Translations under genes and position numbers: made by a program
DNA from: Flavobacterium akiainvivens
GTDB lineage: Bacteria; Bacteroidota; Bacteroidia; Flavobacteriales; Flavobacteriaceae
Assembly: GCF_001278115.1 (NCBI RefSeq)
Contig: NZ_LIYD01000005.1
Coordinates: 2,906,281-2,970,280 of the forward strand
Direction: 5' to 3'
Length of the DNA: 64,000 bases
Notes under the pieces: generated by a model
Told to the model about the DNA's origin: nothing
Seen by the model: only the letters and a program-made list of their open reading frames with translations
The model's database searches: none
Part shown: in pieces, positions 34,877-44,245 of the stretch
Position numbering within the stretch: the stretch's first letter is position 1
How the letters are laid out: each line of letters opens with the position of its first letter

Positions 34877-37189
34877 TTATTCCGAAAGTGTAAATGTTGC
34901 CTTTAGCTTATCAATAGCTACTTCAAAATCGCCTGCTTCAAGCAGGGTTTTGCCGTCGCGGCCCACATAGCTAAGGTCTTTAGGTGTAAGCTCAAAGCTT
35001 ACGGTTTTGCTCTCGCCGGGCTTGAGCTCAATCTTTTCAAAACGGCGCAGGCGCTTAACATCAGGCGTAACGCTGCTGGCATATAAATCGCTGGTAAACA
35101 GGTGTACCACTTCTTTACCCGCAACTTTTCCGGTATTGGTAACCGTTACGGTAACCGTAATGTTCTCACCTTTTTTAATAGCCGGTTTGCCCAGCTTCAG
35201 GTCTTTATATTCAAATGTGGTATAGCTCAACCCATGCCCAAACGGGAACTGCGGGTTGTAGTCGGCCTCATAGTTGTATACACCCTCTGCCTTCTTTTGT
35301 TCCTCGCTGGGTTTGTGGATGTACCCAATGGTTGAGTTAGGATACCTTGGGTAGGTATACGGTAGCTTGCCGCTGGGGTTTACATCGCCAAACAGTATAT
35401 CGGCCAGTGCATCGCCGCCAAAGTTGCCCGGCAGGTAGGTTTGTACAATACCCTTCATTTGTGGCTCAAATTTGCTTATAACCCTCGGCCTGCCTTCGTT
35501 AAGGACAAGGATAACCGTTTTGCCTGTAGCAGCAATTTTTTGGGCCAATTCGGTTTGCAGGTCGCTCATGTACAGGTCGTTCATGTCGCCAGGCTTTTCT
35601 GTATAGCTGTTTTCGCCAAGGCACAGCAATATTACATCGGCGTTTTTGGCAGCAGCTATGGCCTCATCCATCTGGTTGGCAAGCTCATCATAATAATGGC
35701 CGTCTTCCTTGTAACTCACACCGGGAACGTACGTTACATTACCCTTGCCTATCTTATTCTGAACCGCCTCAAGTATCGTGTTGTACTTACCGGCGTGCAG
35801 CTCTACGCGGTCGCCCTGCCAGCTGTAGGTCCACGCGCCGTTAAGGCCGCGCATGGTGTTGGCGTTAGGGCCTGTAACCAGTACTTTTATATCTTTCTTT
35901 AGCGGAAGCACACTGCCCTCGTTCTTCAGCAGGGTAATGGCCTCGGCAGCCATGTCATAAGCCGCTTTTTCGTGCTCTTTGCTGCCAAATTTAGGATAGT
36001 CCTTGTAGTGGGTATTCGGTTTATCAAAAAGGTTCAGTGCATACTTTACTTTCAGTATACGCCTTACGGCATCGTCTATCCTGTCCTGCTTTACCTTGCC
36101 TTCTTTTACCAGTTCAATTAAATTATCACAAAAAACCTCATACTGGTAGGGTATCATACTCATGTCTATACCTGCGTTAATGGCAAGCATAATGGCTTCC
36201 TTATCGGTGGCGGCAACCCTGTCGCGACGGTGCAGGTTTTCAATATCTGCCCAGTCGGTAACCACAAGGCCGTTAAAGCCCAACTCTTCTTTAAGAAGCT
36301 TGGTAAGGATGTTATAGCTGGCATGCACCGGAACCCCGTTGATAATGCCCGAATTGATCATAATAGTATGTGCACCCGCATCAATGGCTGCCTTGAATGA
36401 TGGCAGGTGGTATTCGCGCAGTGCATCTTCGCTGATGTAGCCGGGCGTACGGTCTTTACCCGAAATGGTGGCATGGTAGCCCAAAAAGTGCTTCATGCAG
36501 CTGGCCAGTTTGTAAGGGTCGGCAATGTTGTTGTCTTTCCCTTCATAGCCGTCTATCATGGCAGCACCAAGTACTGAACACAGGTAAGGGTCTTCGCCGA
36601 AGCTTTCCCACATGCGGCTGAATGTTGGCGTAAGGCCCAAATCCAGCACCGGGCTAAAGTTCCACGGAATGTTGCTGGCACGGGTTTCATAAGCTGTTAT
36701 TGATGCTCCAAGCTCGGTAAGCTTAGGGTTGCGTGCGGCACCCTGGGCTATTTGCTGCGGGAACATGGTAGCGCCATCGGTATACGTAGCGCCGTGTATC
36801 TCGTCTACGCCATAAATAACCGGTATTTTGTTTTTATCGGTTTTAAGCGATGTTTTCTGGATGGTGCTGATAATCTCATACCACCTTTGCGGCGTAAGCG
36901 CCCTGTTTGCCGAGGTGTTAAGGATCGAACCGATGTGGTATTTATCAAAAACATCCTTCATTTTTGCAGGATCAAGCTCAAAAGGCTGATCGGCCGAATA
37001 GCGGTTTTTGCCTTTGCCAATAACGTCGAGCGTTACCTGCGCCATTTGGCCCACTTTTTCCTCAAGGGTCATTTTGGCGATAAGGGCATCAACCTTTTTA
37101 TCAATATCTGCCTGGCTTTGCTGGGCATTTGCCGTAAGTGCGGCACCCAGTGCAAGGCTTGTAATAACGGTACTTAAAACGTGTTTCAT
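34877..37189 (-). CDS. bglX: Glycoside hydrolase family 3 beta-glucosidase (BglX-like)
   Basis: A 770-residue periplasmic enzyme that removes terminal beta-linked glucose (or xylose) from oligosaccharides. The signal peptide is residues 1-22 (ending NAQQ). The GH3 N-domain shows MTLEEKVGQMAQ, the substrate-binding KHFLGYHATISGKDR and the nucleophile Asp in GFNGLVVTDWADIENL (near residue 300). The C-domain carries ILLCLGENSYTEKPGD, and a fibronectin-like domain ends with FEVAIDKLKATF. It is the second gene of an operon with the GH30 enzyme, 2 bp apart. Exact substrate is not evident. Confidence 0.93.
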   Translation of the reverse strand: MKHVLSTVITSLALGAALTANAQQSQADIDKKVDALIAKMTLEEKVGQMAQVTLDVIGKGKNRYSADQPFELDPAKMKDVFDKYHIGSILNTSANRALTPQRWYEIISTIQKTSLKTDKNKIPVIYGVDEIHGATYTDGATMFPQQIAQGAARNPKLTELGASITAYETRASNIPWNFSPVLDLGLTPTFSRMWESFGEDPYLCSVLGAAMIDGYEGKDNNIADPYKLASCMKHFLGYHATISGKDRTPGYISEDALREYHLPSFKAAIDAGAHTIMINSGIINGVPVHASYNILTKLLKEELGFNGLVVTDWADIENLHRRDRVAATDKEAIMLAINAGIDMSMIPYQYEVFCDNLIELVKEGKVKQDRIDDAVRRILKVKYALNLFDKPNTHYKDYPKFGSKEHEKAAYDMAAEAITLLKNEGSVLPLKKDIKVLVTGPNANTMRGLNGAWTYSWQGDRVELHAGKYNTILEAVQNKIGKGNVTYVPGVSYKEDGHYYDELANQMDEAIAAAKNADVILLCLGENSYTEKPGDMNDLYMSDLQTELAQKIAATGKTVILVLNEGRPRVISKFEPQMKGIVQTYLPGNFGGDALADILFGDVNPSGKLPYTYPRYPNSTIGYIHKPSEEQKKAEGVYNYEADYNPQFPFGHGLSYTTFEYKDLKLGKPAIKKGENITVTVTVTNTGKVAGKEVVHLFTSDLYASSVTPDVKRLRRFEKIELKPGESKTVSFELTPKDLSYVGRDGKTLLEAGDFEVAIDKLKATFTLSE

Positions 37190-37191
37190 GG

Positions 37192-38595
37192 TTAATTAAG
37201 AACAAGTGTAGCTACAGCGCCGGGCTGTAAGGTTATAGTGGTTTTCTTATTTTGGGCATTTACATCTACTGTTTTCACAGTTTTTGAGGTATTCTGAATG
37301 ATGGCTACAATCTTGCCATCAGGCGTTTTGTAGGCCACATTAGGCAGGCCATCGGGCAGGTTGCTTTCTACACGTACCGACCCCGGCCTTACAAACTTGC
37401 TGGAATGCGCAATGATGTAATAAGCGGGTTCACGGGTTACCTTATTTCCTGAAATAGTCACGGCGCCCAGGCAGCGATCGCACCCGCCACGATCGGTATG
37501 CGGATCCTGGCGCTCATCTGCCGCAAGGTTCCATTCCAGTACAGTTTTACACCAGTTGCGCGGTGCGCCTATGGTAAGGGTTTCGGTGTGCCAGGTGAGC
37601 TCTTTTTCAAAATTTCCGGGGGCACCTACCCACTGCTCAGTAAAATACAGGTTCTTATCAGGGTGCGCATCATGCACGGTAGATATGGCACTTACCTCAC
37701 CACCATACATATGGAATGCCGAACCGTCTATATACTTAGCCGCTTCTTTATCATTCAGGATGCTGATAGGGTAATCAGGCCTGTCGGCATTGTGGTCGTA
37801 AATAATAATCTTTGTTTTGATGCTGTTCTTTTTGAACTCCGGCCCCAGATGGTCGCGCACAAAAACCTTTTGGGCTTCGGCAGGCATCAGCAGGCTGGGG
37901 TTATTGCCCGGATGCAGCGGCTCGTTCTGCACCGTAATGGCATCTATGGTAATGCCTGCCTTTTTCATTTCCTGTATGTATTTTACCAGGTATTTGGCAT
38001 ATACACCATAATATTCAGGCTTTAGCGAACCGCCACGGGTATCACCGTTATCCTTCATCCACACGGGTGGCGACCATGGCGAACCCAATATTTTTATATC
38101 GGGGTTTATGGCCAGTATCTCTTTCAACACCGGTATCAGGTACTTTTTATCATAGCCCAGGTCAAACTTCTTTAGGTCTTTATCGGTTTGCCCTGCGGGG
38201 ATGTCATCATACGAAAACACCAGCTCATCAAGGTCAGACGCGCCAATACTTACCCGCAGGTAGCTTACGCCTATCTGCCCGTCTCCGGTACCAAAAAGTT
38301 CTTTTAGCAGTTCCGACCTTGAGTCGGCGCTCATTTTTGCAATGTGCAGTGCGCTGCCGCCCGTAAGCGTATAACCAAAACCATCCATACTCTGGTAGGT
38401 TTTAGACGGGTCTATAGTAACAGTGGCCTCTGCGGCCTGCGTTGCGGTTATGGCCTGTTCTTCAAACAGTACCGACTTATCAGGCATGGTAACCCAAAGC
38501 GATGCGTTGTTCTTTGTTTTTTTAGATGTACCGCATGCGCCCAATAGTAAAACTACAGGCAGGGCAATGGCGGCTAATCGAAATTGGTTCAGCAT
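37192..38595 (-). CDS. Glycoside hydrolase family 30 beta-glucanase/glucosylceramidase, lipoprotein
   Basis: A 467-residue lipoprotein: MLNQFRLAAIALPVVLLLGAC has a lipobox ending at Cys21, so the enzyme is probably anchored on the outer membrane. The GH30 barrel has the acid/base Glu in ITVQNEPLHPG and the nucleophile Glu in LYFTEQWVG. SYLRVSIGASDLD and ILGSPWSPPVWMKDN are family hallmarks. GH30 members cleave beta-1,6-glucan, glucosylceramide or xylan. Together with GH3 it would convert a beta-glucan to glucose. It is the first gene of the two-gene operon and is divergently transcribed from the membrane regulator at 38846. Confidence 0.9.
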   Translation of the reverse strand: MLNQFRLAAIALPVVLLLGACGTSKKTKNNASLWVTMPDKSVLFEEQAITATQAAEATVTIDPSKTYQSMDGFGYTLTGGSALHIAKMSADSRSELLKELFGTGDGQIGVSYLRVSIGASDLDELVFSYDDIPAGQTDKDLKKFDLGYDKKYLIPVLKEILAINPDIKILGSPWSPPVWMKDNGDTRGGSLKPEYYGVYAKYLVKYIQEMKKAGITIDAITVQNEPLHPGNNPSLLMPAEAQKVFVRDHLGPEFKKNSIKTKIIIYDHNADRPDYPISILNDKEAAKYIDGSAFHMYGGEVSAISTVHDAHPDKNLYFTEQWVGAPGNFEKELTWHTETLTIGAPRNWCKTVLEWNLAADERQDPHTDRGGCDRCLGAVTISGNKVTREPAYYIIAHSSKFVRPGSVRVESNLPDGLPNVAYKTPDGKIVAIIQNTSKTVKTVDVNAQNKKTTITLQPGAVATLVLN

Positions 38596-38845
38596 AAAAA
38601 ATCAAATAATTTCTGAAAGCTAAAGTACAGGCAAATGGCTTTTAAACGAAAAAGAGCGCTACACTTTGGCTACACCATTACTCACAGTACCTACTCAAAC
38701 TATTACCTTTTTTTTGTAGTATTTTGTTTTTCAAACTAATAAGAAATTTTTTTTATTACGTTTTTTTATACTTTTGTAATCAGGCTGCAACATTTCGACA
38801 CGGTTTTTATAACGTTTTCGTACTGTGCCTTTATCATGCTAAACG
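38596..38845. promoter_or_regulatory. Divergent promoter region between the glycosidase operon and its likely regulator
   Basis: A 250-bp AT-rich interval. TACTTTTG (38769-38776) points rightward to the regulator. A TACTTTAG match on the minus strand near 38619-38626 may serve the glycosidases. No palindromic operator was identified by eye. Confidence 0.5.
38769..38776 (+). promoter_or_regulatory. TAnnTTTG promoter of the membrane regulator
   Basis: TACTTTTG is located 70 bp before the ATG at 38846. No strong -33 element. Confidence 0.5.
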
Positions 38846-41740
38846 ATGCAAAAAAGATTCCTGTATTTTATTTTACCTATACTTTTCCACATCATTGCTT
38901 CTGCACAAAGCAACAATGTGCAGCTAAAAACCTACCAAAAGCAGGAGTTTAACGCCGATGCCGAGTTTTGGGTAATGTGCGAGGATAAAGACGGCGTTTT
39001 ATATTTTGGCAATAACGATGGCGTTCTGGTTTTTGATGGCGAACACTGGCACAAACTTATTTTACCCAACAATTCGAGCGTGCGCAGCCTTACAACGGCT
39101 AAAAACGGGACGGTTTATGTGGGTGGATATAATGAAACAGGCACAGTTACCAAAGATGCCACAGGCCAATACCGCTATACATCGCTTACAAACACACTAC
39201 AGCTGGACGGCCGCAACATTGAAAACCTTTGGGACATACAGCCTTTTGGCAATAAAATACTGTACCGCGCTTACAATGAAATCATTGTAACATCGGGTAA
39301 AACAGCAACGCGCATACCGGCATCATCGGCATTTATGTTTTCGGCCATGGTGGGCAGTAATTATTATGTACAGGAAACCGGGCACGGCATATTGCGCTAC
39401 AACCCTACCCAAAACGAGCCTGTGGTGGTTTTTGAGCCTCAACAGTATAACAACGAAGACCTTACCGCCCTGCTGCCCGGCGATGCACCCGGCCAGCTGA
39501 CAGCCATTACCACGCAGGGTTCTGTTTACCGGGCTGATACGGCAACCGGAACTATGGCGATTATTACCAACATTTTTAACGGCGAGGCAAAAGACTATGC
39601 ATCGGGTGCAGTAAAGGCCGGTAACGGGTGCTTGTACATTGGCACCATAAGTTCGGGCATTGTGCTTGTAACGCGTGAAGGTGCTGTGCTGCACCACCCC
39701 GCCATGCTGCAACAGGTGCCTGATGGCGTTATACACCAGGTTTTCCGCAGTAACGATAACAACATTTGGGTGTTGCAAAACAACGGCATTAGTTATATTG
39801 ACTTCAGGTCGCCCTACACGGCGCTGTTTGGCAAGGCATCAGTATATGATGCATTGGTACACAACAGCACCCTTTACCTGGCTACCACGCAGGGCATTTA
39901 TTATGCGCCGTTTAACCCGGCGGCACCGGCATCGCCCAACGATTTTAGTAAAATACCCGGCATAAACGGACAAACCTGGAGCATTCAGCTTTTAGACGGC
40001 GACATTATCGCATCCCACGATACCGGCCTGTACAAAATTGAGGGCGAGACTGCTACTAAAATTGCCCCCGAGGCAGGTTTCTGGAAAGTAACACCCGTAG
40101 CAGGCAAGCAGGGGTTGTTTTTGGCATCGCACTACAACGGGCTTTATTTGTTGGAAAAGCAGGGAACAGAATGGATTTTACACCCTAAAATCAACGGTTT
40201 TGATGAGTCGGCGCGCGATATCCTGGCAGGTGATGAACCCAACACCTACTGGATTTGCCACGGCTACCAGGGTATTTTCAGGATTCGCCTGAACCAGAAT
40301 TATAACCGTGTTATTGCCGTTGACCATTTTACCAACAAAAACGGTCTTGAGAATTCGTTTAACGTAAACGTGTCGCGCTGGCAGGGCAAGGTGGTGTTTA
40401 CCACAAACACCGGCATTTATACTTTCAACCTTAAAACCAACCGCTTTGAGCCCCATACACAACTCAACAGCATATTAGACCCTACTAAAAACACCCGTAA
40501 ACTGATGCAAAGCGGCAACCGCACCTGGTTTGTACAGGACGACGAGGCAGGGTATTTTTTTACCAACGACAAAAAACCGGAACTGCACAAAGGCCTGTTC
40601 CTGAACCTTAAGGGCACGTTTAACCGCGGTATGGAGTGCCTTGCGCCACTACCGGGCGATAAAATGCTGTTTGGCACCTCAAACGGGTTGTTTTTGTATA
40701 CTATTGAAAACAAGTCGGCTACAAGCGGCATTAGCACCCTGATTACCGGGATATCCTATTCTAAAAAGAAGGAACACAGCAGCCTGCCGCTTACCGTTAC
40801 AGGCACCGAACCACAGGCCATACCTAACCAAACCGACATTATACGTTTTGATTTTGCCGCCCCTAAAATGACGCACGGCACACAAATTCAATACAGTTAC
40901 ATACTGGAAGGCCTTGACCAGGAATGGAGCCCGTGGCAAAACCTGTCCTACAAAGAATATACACACCTGCGCCCCGGCACCTATACCTTTAAGGTTAAAA
41001 GCCGCAATACAGCGGGTTTACAGGGCAAAGAGGGCAGCTACAGGTTTACCATTCCGCCCAAGTGGTACCAGACTACCGTTGCCTATATTATTTATGGTGT
41101 GTTGGGCATCCTGATTATTTTAGGGATACGGTACTTAGTAAAGCGCCGCATCCGCCATGAGCGCATCAAGAGCCGCCGCGAGGCCGAACAAAGCAAGAAA
41201 CTGCTGGAACTGGAACTGGAGCAGCTTAAGCTGCAACGCGATAAGGAGGCCATAAACCGCGACAAGGCCGTGCTGGAAGAAGACGTGATAAATAAAAGCA
41301 AGCAGCTGGCCAACTACACCATGCTTTTGGTGCATAAAAAGGACATTTTTAACGAAATAACCGACGACCTTAAGGAACTGAAAAGCCACCTCCGCAACGA
41401 GGAAAGCCGCAAGAAACTGCTGGAAATTTTCCAGAAACTGAACCGCCACCAGATAGGCGAGGAATATATGGAGGTGTTTGACGTGCATTTTGAAAAGGTG
41501 CACCACAACTTTTTTGAGCGCCTCAAGCAGCTTAACCCTGAGCTGACCAAGCGCGAGCTGCGCCTGTGCGCCTTTGTGAAAATGAACCTCAGCAATAAGG
41601 AAATCTCGCCGCTGCTGGGCATTTCGCTGCGGGGCATTGAGAACGCAAGGTACCGTATCCGTAAAAAGCTTGGGGTGGCGAGTGAGGATAATTTTGCAGC
41701 ATTCTTAGAAAATACAGACAGGGAATCGGAAGTCATTTAA
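38846..41740 (+). CDS. Membrane-spanning regulator: sensor propeller, Y_Y_Y domain, coiled coil and LuxR-like HTH
   Basis: A 964-residue one-component transmembrane regulator. Residues 1-20 are a signal peptide (ending ASAQ). About 30-640 is a periplasmic propeller of Reg_prop-like blades (for example ITTQGSVYRADTATGTM, MLFGTSNGLFLYTIENKS). The Y_Y_Y domain follows (about 665-735, with YSYILEGLDQEWSPW and KVKSRNTAGLQG). A single membrane helix is VAYIIYGVLGILIILGIRYL (about 745-765), then a long coiled coil. The C-terminal HTH reads LTKRELRLCAFVKMNLSNKE. There is no histidine-kinase or receiver domain, so signalling is direct to DNA. Divergent orientation next to the GH30-GH3 operon suggests it controls those genes in response to an extracellular glycan. 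Confidence 0.88.
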   Translation: MQKRFLYFILPILFHIIASAQSNNVQLKTYQKQEFNADAEFWVMCEDKDGVLYFGNNDGVLVFDGEHWHKLILPNNSSVRSLTTAKNGTVYVGGYNETGTVTKDATGQYRYTSLTNTLQLDGRNIENLWDIQPFGNKILYRAYNEIIVTSGKTATRIPASSAFMFSAMVGSNYYVQETGHGILRYNPTQNEPVVVFEPQQYNNEDLTALLPGDAPGQLTAITTQGSVYRADTATGTMAIITNIFNGEAKDYASGAVKAGNGCLYIGTISSGIVLVTREGAVLHHPAMLQQVPDGVIHQVFRSNDNNIWVLQNNGISYIDFRSPYTALFGKASVYDALVHNSTLYLATTQGIYYAPFNPAAPASPNDFSKIPGINGQTWSIQLLDGDIIASHDTGLYKIEGETATKIAPEAGFWKVTPVAGKQGLFLASHYNGLYLLEKQGTEWILHPKINGFDESARDILAGDEPNTYWICHGYQGIFRIRLNQNYNRVIAVDHFTNKNGLENSFNVNVSRWQGKVVFTTNTGIYTFNLKTNRFEPHTQLNSILDPTKNTRKLMQSGNRTWFVQDDEAGYFFTNDKKPELHKGLFLNLKGTFNRGMECLAPLPGDKMLFGTSNGLFLYTIENKSATSGISTLITGISYSKKKEHSSLPLTVTGTEPQAIPNQTDIIRFDFAAPKMTHGTQIQYSYILEGLDQEWSPWQNLSYKEYTHLRPGTYTFKVKSRNTAGLQGKEGSYRFTIPPKWYQTTVAYIIYGVLGILIILGIRYLVKRRIRHERIKSRREAEQSKKLLELELEQLKLQRDKEAINRDKAVLEEDVINKSKQLANYTMLLVHKKDIFNEITDDLKELKSHLRNEESRKKLLEIFQKLNRHQIGEEYMEVFDVHFEKVHHNFFERLKQLNPELTKRELRLCAFVKMNLSNKEISPLLGISLRGIENARYRIRKKLGVASEDNFAAFLENTDRESEVI

Positions 41741-41744
41741 TTTT

Positions 41745-41853
41745 TGCCACTAATTGCACGAATTTCACAAATTTAATGAAATGAATTTGTTAACGTCTTT
41801 TATTTCTCCGTGTAAAGGACTGTATATTAGTGTCAATTCGTGAAATTCACAGC
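41745..41853. repeat. MITE-like inverted repeat, family B copy 2
   Basis: Arms TGCCACTAATTGCACGAATT and AATTCGTGAAATTCACAGC, both degenerate relative to copy 1. They frame about 70 bp upstream of the ALDH promoter. Confidence 0.55.
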
Positions 41854-41880
41854 TCAAAACCGCATCCTCCTAAAAAAAGC

Positions 41881-41888
41881 TATCTTTG
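41881..41888 (+). promoter_or_regulatory. TAnnTTTG promoter of the aldehyde dehydrogenase gene; sets its start
   Basis: TATCTTTG lies 34 bp before the ATG at 41923. The reading frame is open upstream to 41830, but the promoter falls inside that extension, so it is not translated. Confidence 0.7.
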
Positions 41889-41922
41889 TAAATATAACAA
41901 CAAACTTCGAAAAAGTTATAAA

Positions 41923-43467
41923 ATGGAAACACTTACCGATTTCGGCATACAAAAAGCCCTTACGCAGCTGGGCATTACAGAAATAAACAAGGGTACCTCA
42001 ACCGGCCTTGAGAGCTTCTCTAACGGCGAACTTATAGCATCATACTCGCCTGTAGACGGTTCGCTTATTGCGAAAGTACAAGGTTCGACTAAAGAAGACT
42101 ATGAAACTGTAGTGGCTAAGGCGCAGGAAGCCTACAAAACCTGGAGGCTTGTACCGGCACCTAAGCGTGGCGAAATTGTACGCCAGATGGGCGAAGAGCT
42201 CCGCAAGCATAAAGACACCCTGGGGCAGCTTGTAAGCTTTGAAATGGGCAAGAGCCTGCAGGAAGGCCTTGGCGAAGTGCAGGAAATGATAGACGTCTGC
42301 GATTTTGCAGTAGGTGTATCGCGCCAGCTGTATGGCCTTACCATGCACAGCGAGCGCCCTAACCACCGCATGTATGAGCAATACCACCCGCTGGGCATAG
42401 TGGGCATTATATCGGCGTTTAACTTCCCGGTAGCGGTATGGAGCTGGAACTCTATGCTGGCCTGGATTTGCGGCGACGTGTGCATTTGGAAACCATCAAG
42501 CAAAACGCCACTGTGCGCCATTGCCTGCCAGAACATTATGAAAACCGTGCTGGAACGCAACAACATACCGGAAGGTGTTTGTAACCTTATTACCGGCGAA
42601 GAATGTAACGAACTCATAAACAACGATAAGCGCATACCGTTGGTATCGTTTACCGGTTCTACACGCGTAGGCCGCCACGTGGGCCAAACGGTTGCAGGCC
42701 GTTTTGGCAAAACAATACTTGAACTGGGCGGTAACAATGCCATTATAGTGAGCGAGCACGCCGACATAAGCATGGTGCTTGTGGGCGCTGTGTTTGGCGC
42801 TGTGGGTACTGCCGGACAGCGTTGTACTACCACACGCAGGCTTATTGTTCACGAAAGTGTGTATGATAAAACGGTTGAAGTGCTTAAGAGTGCTTACAGC
42901 CAGCTGAAAATAGGCAACCCATTGGACAGTAACAACCACGTGGGTCCGCTAATTGATAAAAATGCGGTGGAGCAATACCTAAACTCTATTGAAAAAGCCA
43001 AAGCCGAAGGCGGTAAAATACTGGTTGAAGGCGGCGTGGTTGAAGGTGAAGGCTATGAAAGCGGCTGCTATGTTAAGCCGTGTATTATCGAGGCCGAAAA
43101 TCACTTTGAAATCGTACAACACGAAACCTTTGCCCCAATATTGTATGTAATGAAGTACACCAATATTGAGCAGGCTATTGAAATGCAGAACGACGTTCCG
43201 CAGGGCTTGTCTTCATCAATCTTTACCAACAACATGCGCGAGATGGAACTGTTTTTGAGCCAGCAGGGTTCTGACTGTGGTATTGCCAACGTAAACATTG
43301 GTACTTCGGGTGCTGAGATAGGCGGCGCATTTGGCGGTGAAAAAGAAACCGGCGGTGGCCGCGAGAGTGGTAGCGATGCGTGGAAAGCCTACATGCGCAG
43401 GCAAACCAACACCATTAACTATGGCACCCAGCTGCCACTGGCACAGGGCATTAAATTTGACCTATAA
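41923..43467 (+). CDS. Aldehyde dehydrogenase, ALDH7/AmaB-like (piperideine-6-carboxylate dehydrogenase)
   Basis: A 514-residue NAD(P)-dependent dehydrogenase. ALDH7-type enzymes oxidise L-piperideine-6-carboxylate (2-aminoadipate semialdehyde) in lysine breakdown. The N-terminus is METLTDFGIQKALTQLG. The cofactor/active-site motifs are AFNFPVAVWSWN, FTGSTRVGRHVG, catalytic Glu in ILELGGNNAII, and catalytic Cys in GTAGQRCTTTRRL. The C-terminal block RESGSDAWKAYMRRQTNTIN is the family signature for ALDH7/AmaB. No other lysine-degradation gene is in the window. A terminator follows and a strong promoter precedes it, so it is monocistronic. Confidence 0.88.
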   Translation: METLTDFGIQKALTQLGITEINKGTSTGLESFSNGELIASYSPVDGSLIAKVQGSTKEDYETVVAKAQEAYKTWRLVPAPKRGEIVRQMGEELRKHKDTLGQLVSFEMGKSLQEGLGEVQEMIDVCDFAVGVSRQLYGLTMHSERPNHRMYEQYHPLGIVGIISAFNFPVAVWSWNSMLAWICGDVCIWKPSSKTPLCAIACQNIMKTVLERNNIPEGVCNLITGEECNELINNDKRIPLVSFTGSTRVGRHVGQTVAGRFGKTILELGGNNAIIVSEHADISMVLVGAVFGAVGTAGQRCTTTRRLIVHESVYDKTVEVLKSAYSQLKIGNPLDSNNHVGPLIDKNAVEQYLNSIEKAKAEGGKILVEGGVVEGEGYESGCYVKPCIIEAENHFEIVQHETFAPILYVMKYTNIEQAIEMQNDVPQGLSSSIFTNNMREMELFLSQQGSDCGIANVNIGTSGAEIGGAFGGEKETGGGRESGSDAWKAYMRRQTNTINYGTQLPLAQGIKFDL

Positions 43468-43488
43468 CCTAAGCGATTTTGTTTATAT

Positions 43489-43526
43489 AAAACGGCTGCT
43501 CTTTTAAAGGGCGGCCGTTTTTGTTT
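43489..43526 (+). terminator. Intrinsic terminator after the aldehyde dehydrogenase gene
   Basis: A hairpin with arms AACGGC(T)GC and GC(G)GCCGTT, followed by TTTTGTTTT on the plus strand. Confidence 0.75.
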
Positions 43527-43569
43527 TGCAGGCATGACAAATATCATACCCTAATGATTGTAAGGCTTT

Positions 43570-43577
43570 TATTTTTG
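43570..43577 (+). promoter_or_regulatory. TAnnTTTG promoter of the 104-residue orphan gene
   Basis: TATTTTTG lies 30 bp before the ATG at 43608. It lies inside the longer open frame (43521 start), which argues for the shorter protein. Confidence 0.55.
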
Positions 43578-43607
43578 CTTCAAATTAAAGCAATAAATAT
43601 ACGCCTT

Positions 43608-43922
43608 ATGTTTGTAGTACTGGTAACCGATTTAAAAAAGAAAGCACACGAAACCCAGATGGGCAACTTCTGGAACAAGATGTACAAACAGTTTAAATCA
43701 GGCAAAGCCGAAATGCTGTATTGCTGTAACGACACCAGTGCCGACAGCCTCATCCGCAAACACGCCCGGCAGGCTGACCGCTTTAAAACCTATATTTTAC
43801 TGCCTGTAGATGCCGAAAAGGAAAAGCCATTAACAGACACCGTTGCCCACATCCTTAAAAAGAGCCTTAAGAAGATTATTTTGGAAACTACCGAATGCTA
43901 TGAGGTGGTGGTAAACCAATAG
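43608..43922 (+). CDS. Hypothetical protein, 104 residues
   Basis: From ATG 43608 the product begins MFVVLVTDLKKKAHETQMG and is basic and mixed alpha/beta, without a signal peptide. It contains a Cys pair in MLYCCNDTSADSL and an amphipathic end (HILKKSLKKIILETTECYEV). A longer version from 43521 would overlap the ALDH terminator and the promoter and is rejected. It has its own terminator 85 nt downstream. No family was recognised. Confidence 0.55.
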   Translation: MFVVLVTDLKKKAHETQMGNFWNKMYKQFKSGKAEMLYCCNDTSADSLIRKHARQADRFKTYILLPVDAEKEKPLTDTVAHILKKSLKKIILETTECYEVVVNQ

Positions 43923-44006
43923 GGGTTAACCAAACAATAACACTTGGTTAGCATTTTGTAAGGGTAATTTACTGTACTTTAGTTTAATGAAATGCGCCCA
44001 AAACAT

Positions 44007-44039
44007 AAAAGGCACCCGCACAATGTGCAAATGCCTTTT
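44007..44039 (+). terminator. Intrinsic terminator after the 104-residue gene
   Basis: AAAAGGCA...TGCCTTTT arms enclose an inner GCAC/GTGC pairing. Confidence 0.7.
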
Positions 44040-44212
44040 AAAAACACCAAAAACAAAAATTTTTAACTAACCTTGTTGTAATTCCTGGAATTAGAAACAA
44101 TTCATTACAATAACGCAGTGCACGGATTGTGATTGCATTAATTGTCATAATAAAATGTTAATCTTTGTAAGGTGATAGTGGCGCATATAAATGGGCATTT
44201 GCTAAAAATGAG

Positions 44213-44220
44213 TACTTTTG
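44213..44220 (+). promoter_or_regulatory. TAnnTTTG promoter of gpsA
   Basis: TACTTTTG lies 25 bp before the gpsA ATG at 44246. Confidence 0.6.
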
Positions 44221-44245
44221 ATGCGAAAAAACAAACTATTACAGG

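Larger units (their letters stand above)
43923..44245. other. Intergenic region before gpsA
   Basis: No gene. It contains the hairpin at 44007-44039, AT-rich sequence and the gpsA promoter at 44213. Confidence 0.5.

Noticed and set aside
41830..41922. The aldehyde dehydrogenase frame extended upstream
   Set aside because: The TAnnTTTG promoter (41881-41888) lies inside the extension, so those codons precede the transcript.
42132..42833. A 233-codon antisense frame inside the aldehyde dehydrogenase gene
   Set aside because: It overlaps a highly conserved gene with intact motifs, and its composition is shadow-like (Ser/Pro/Thr/Arg-rich).
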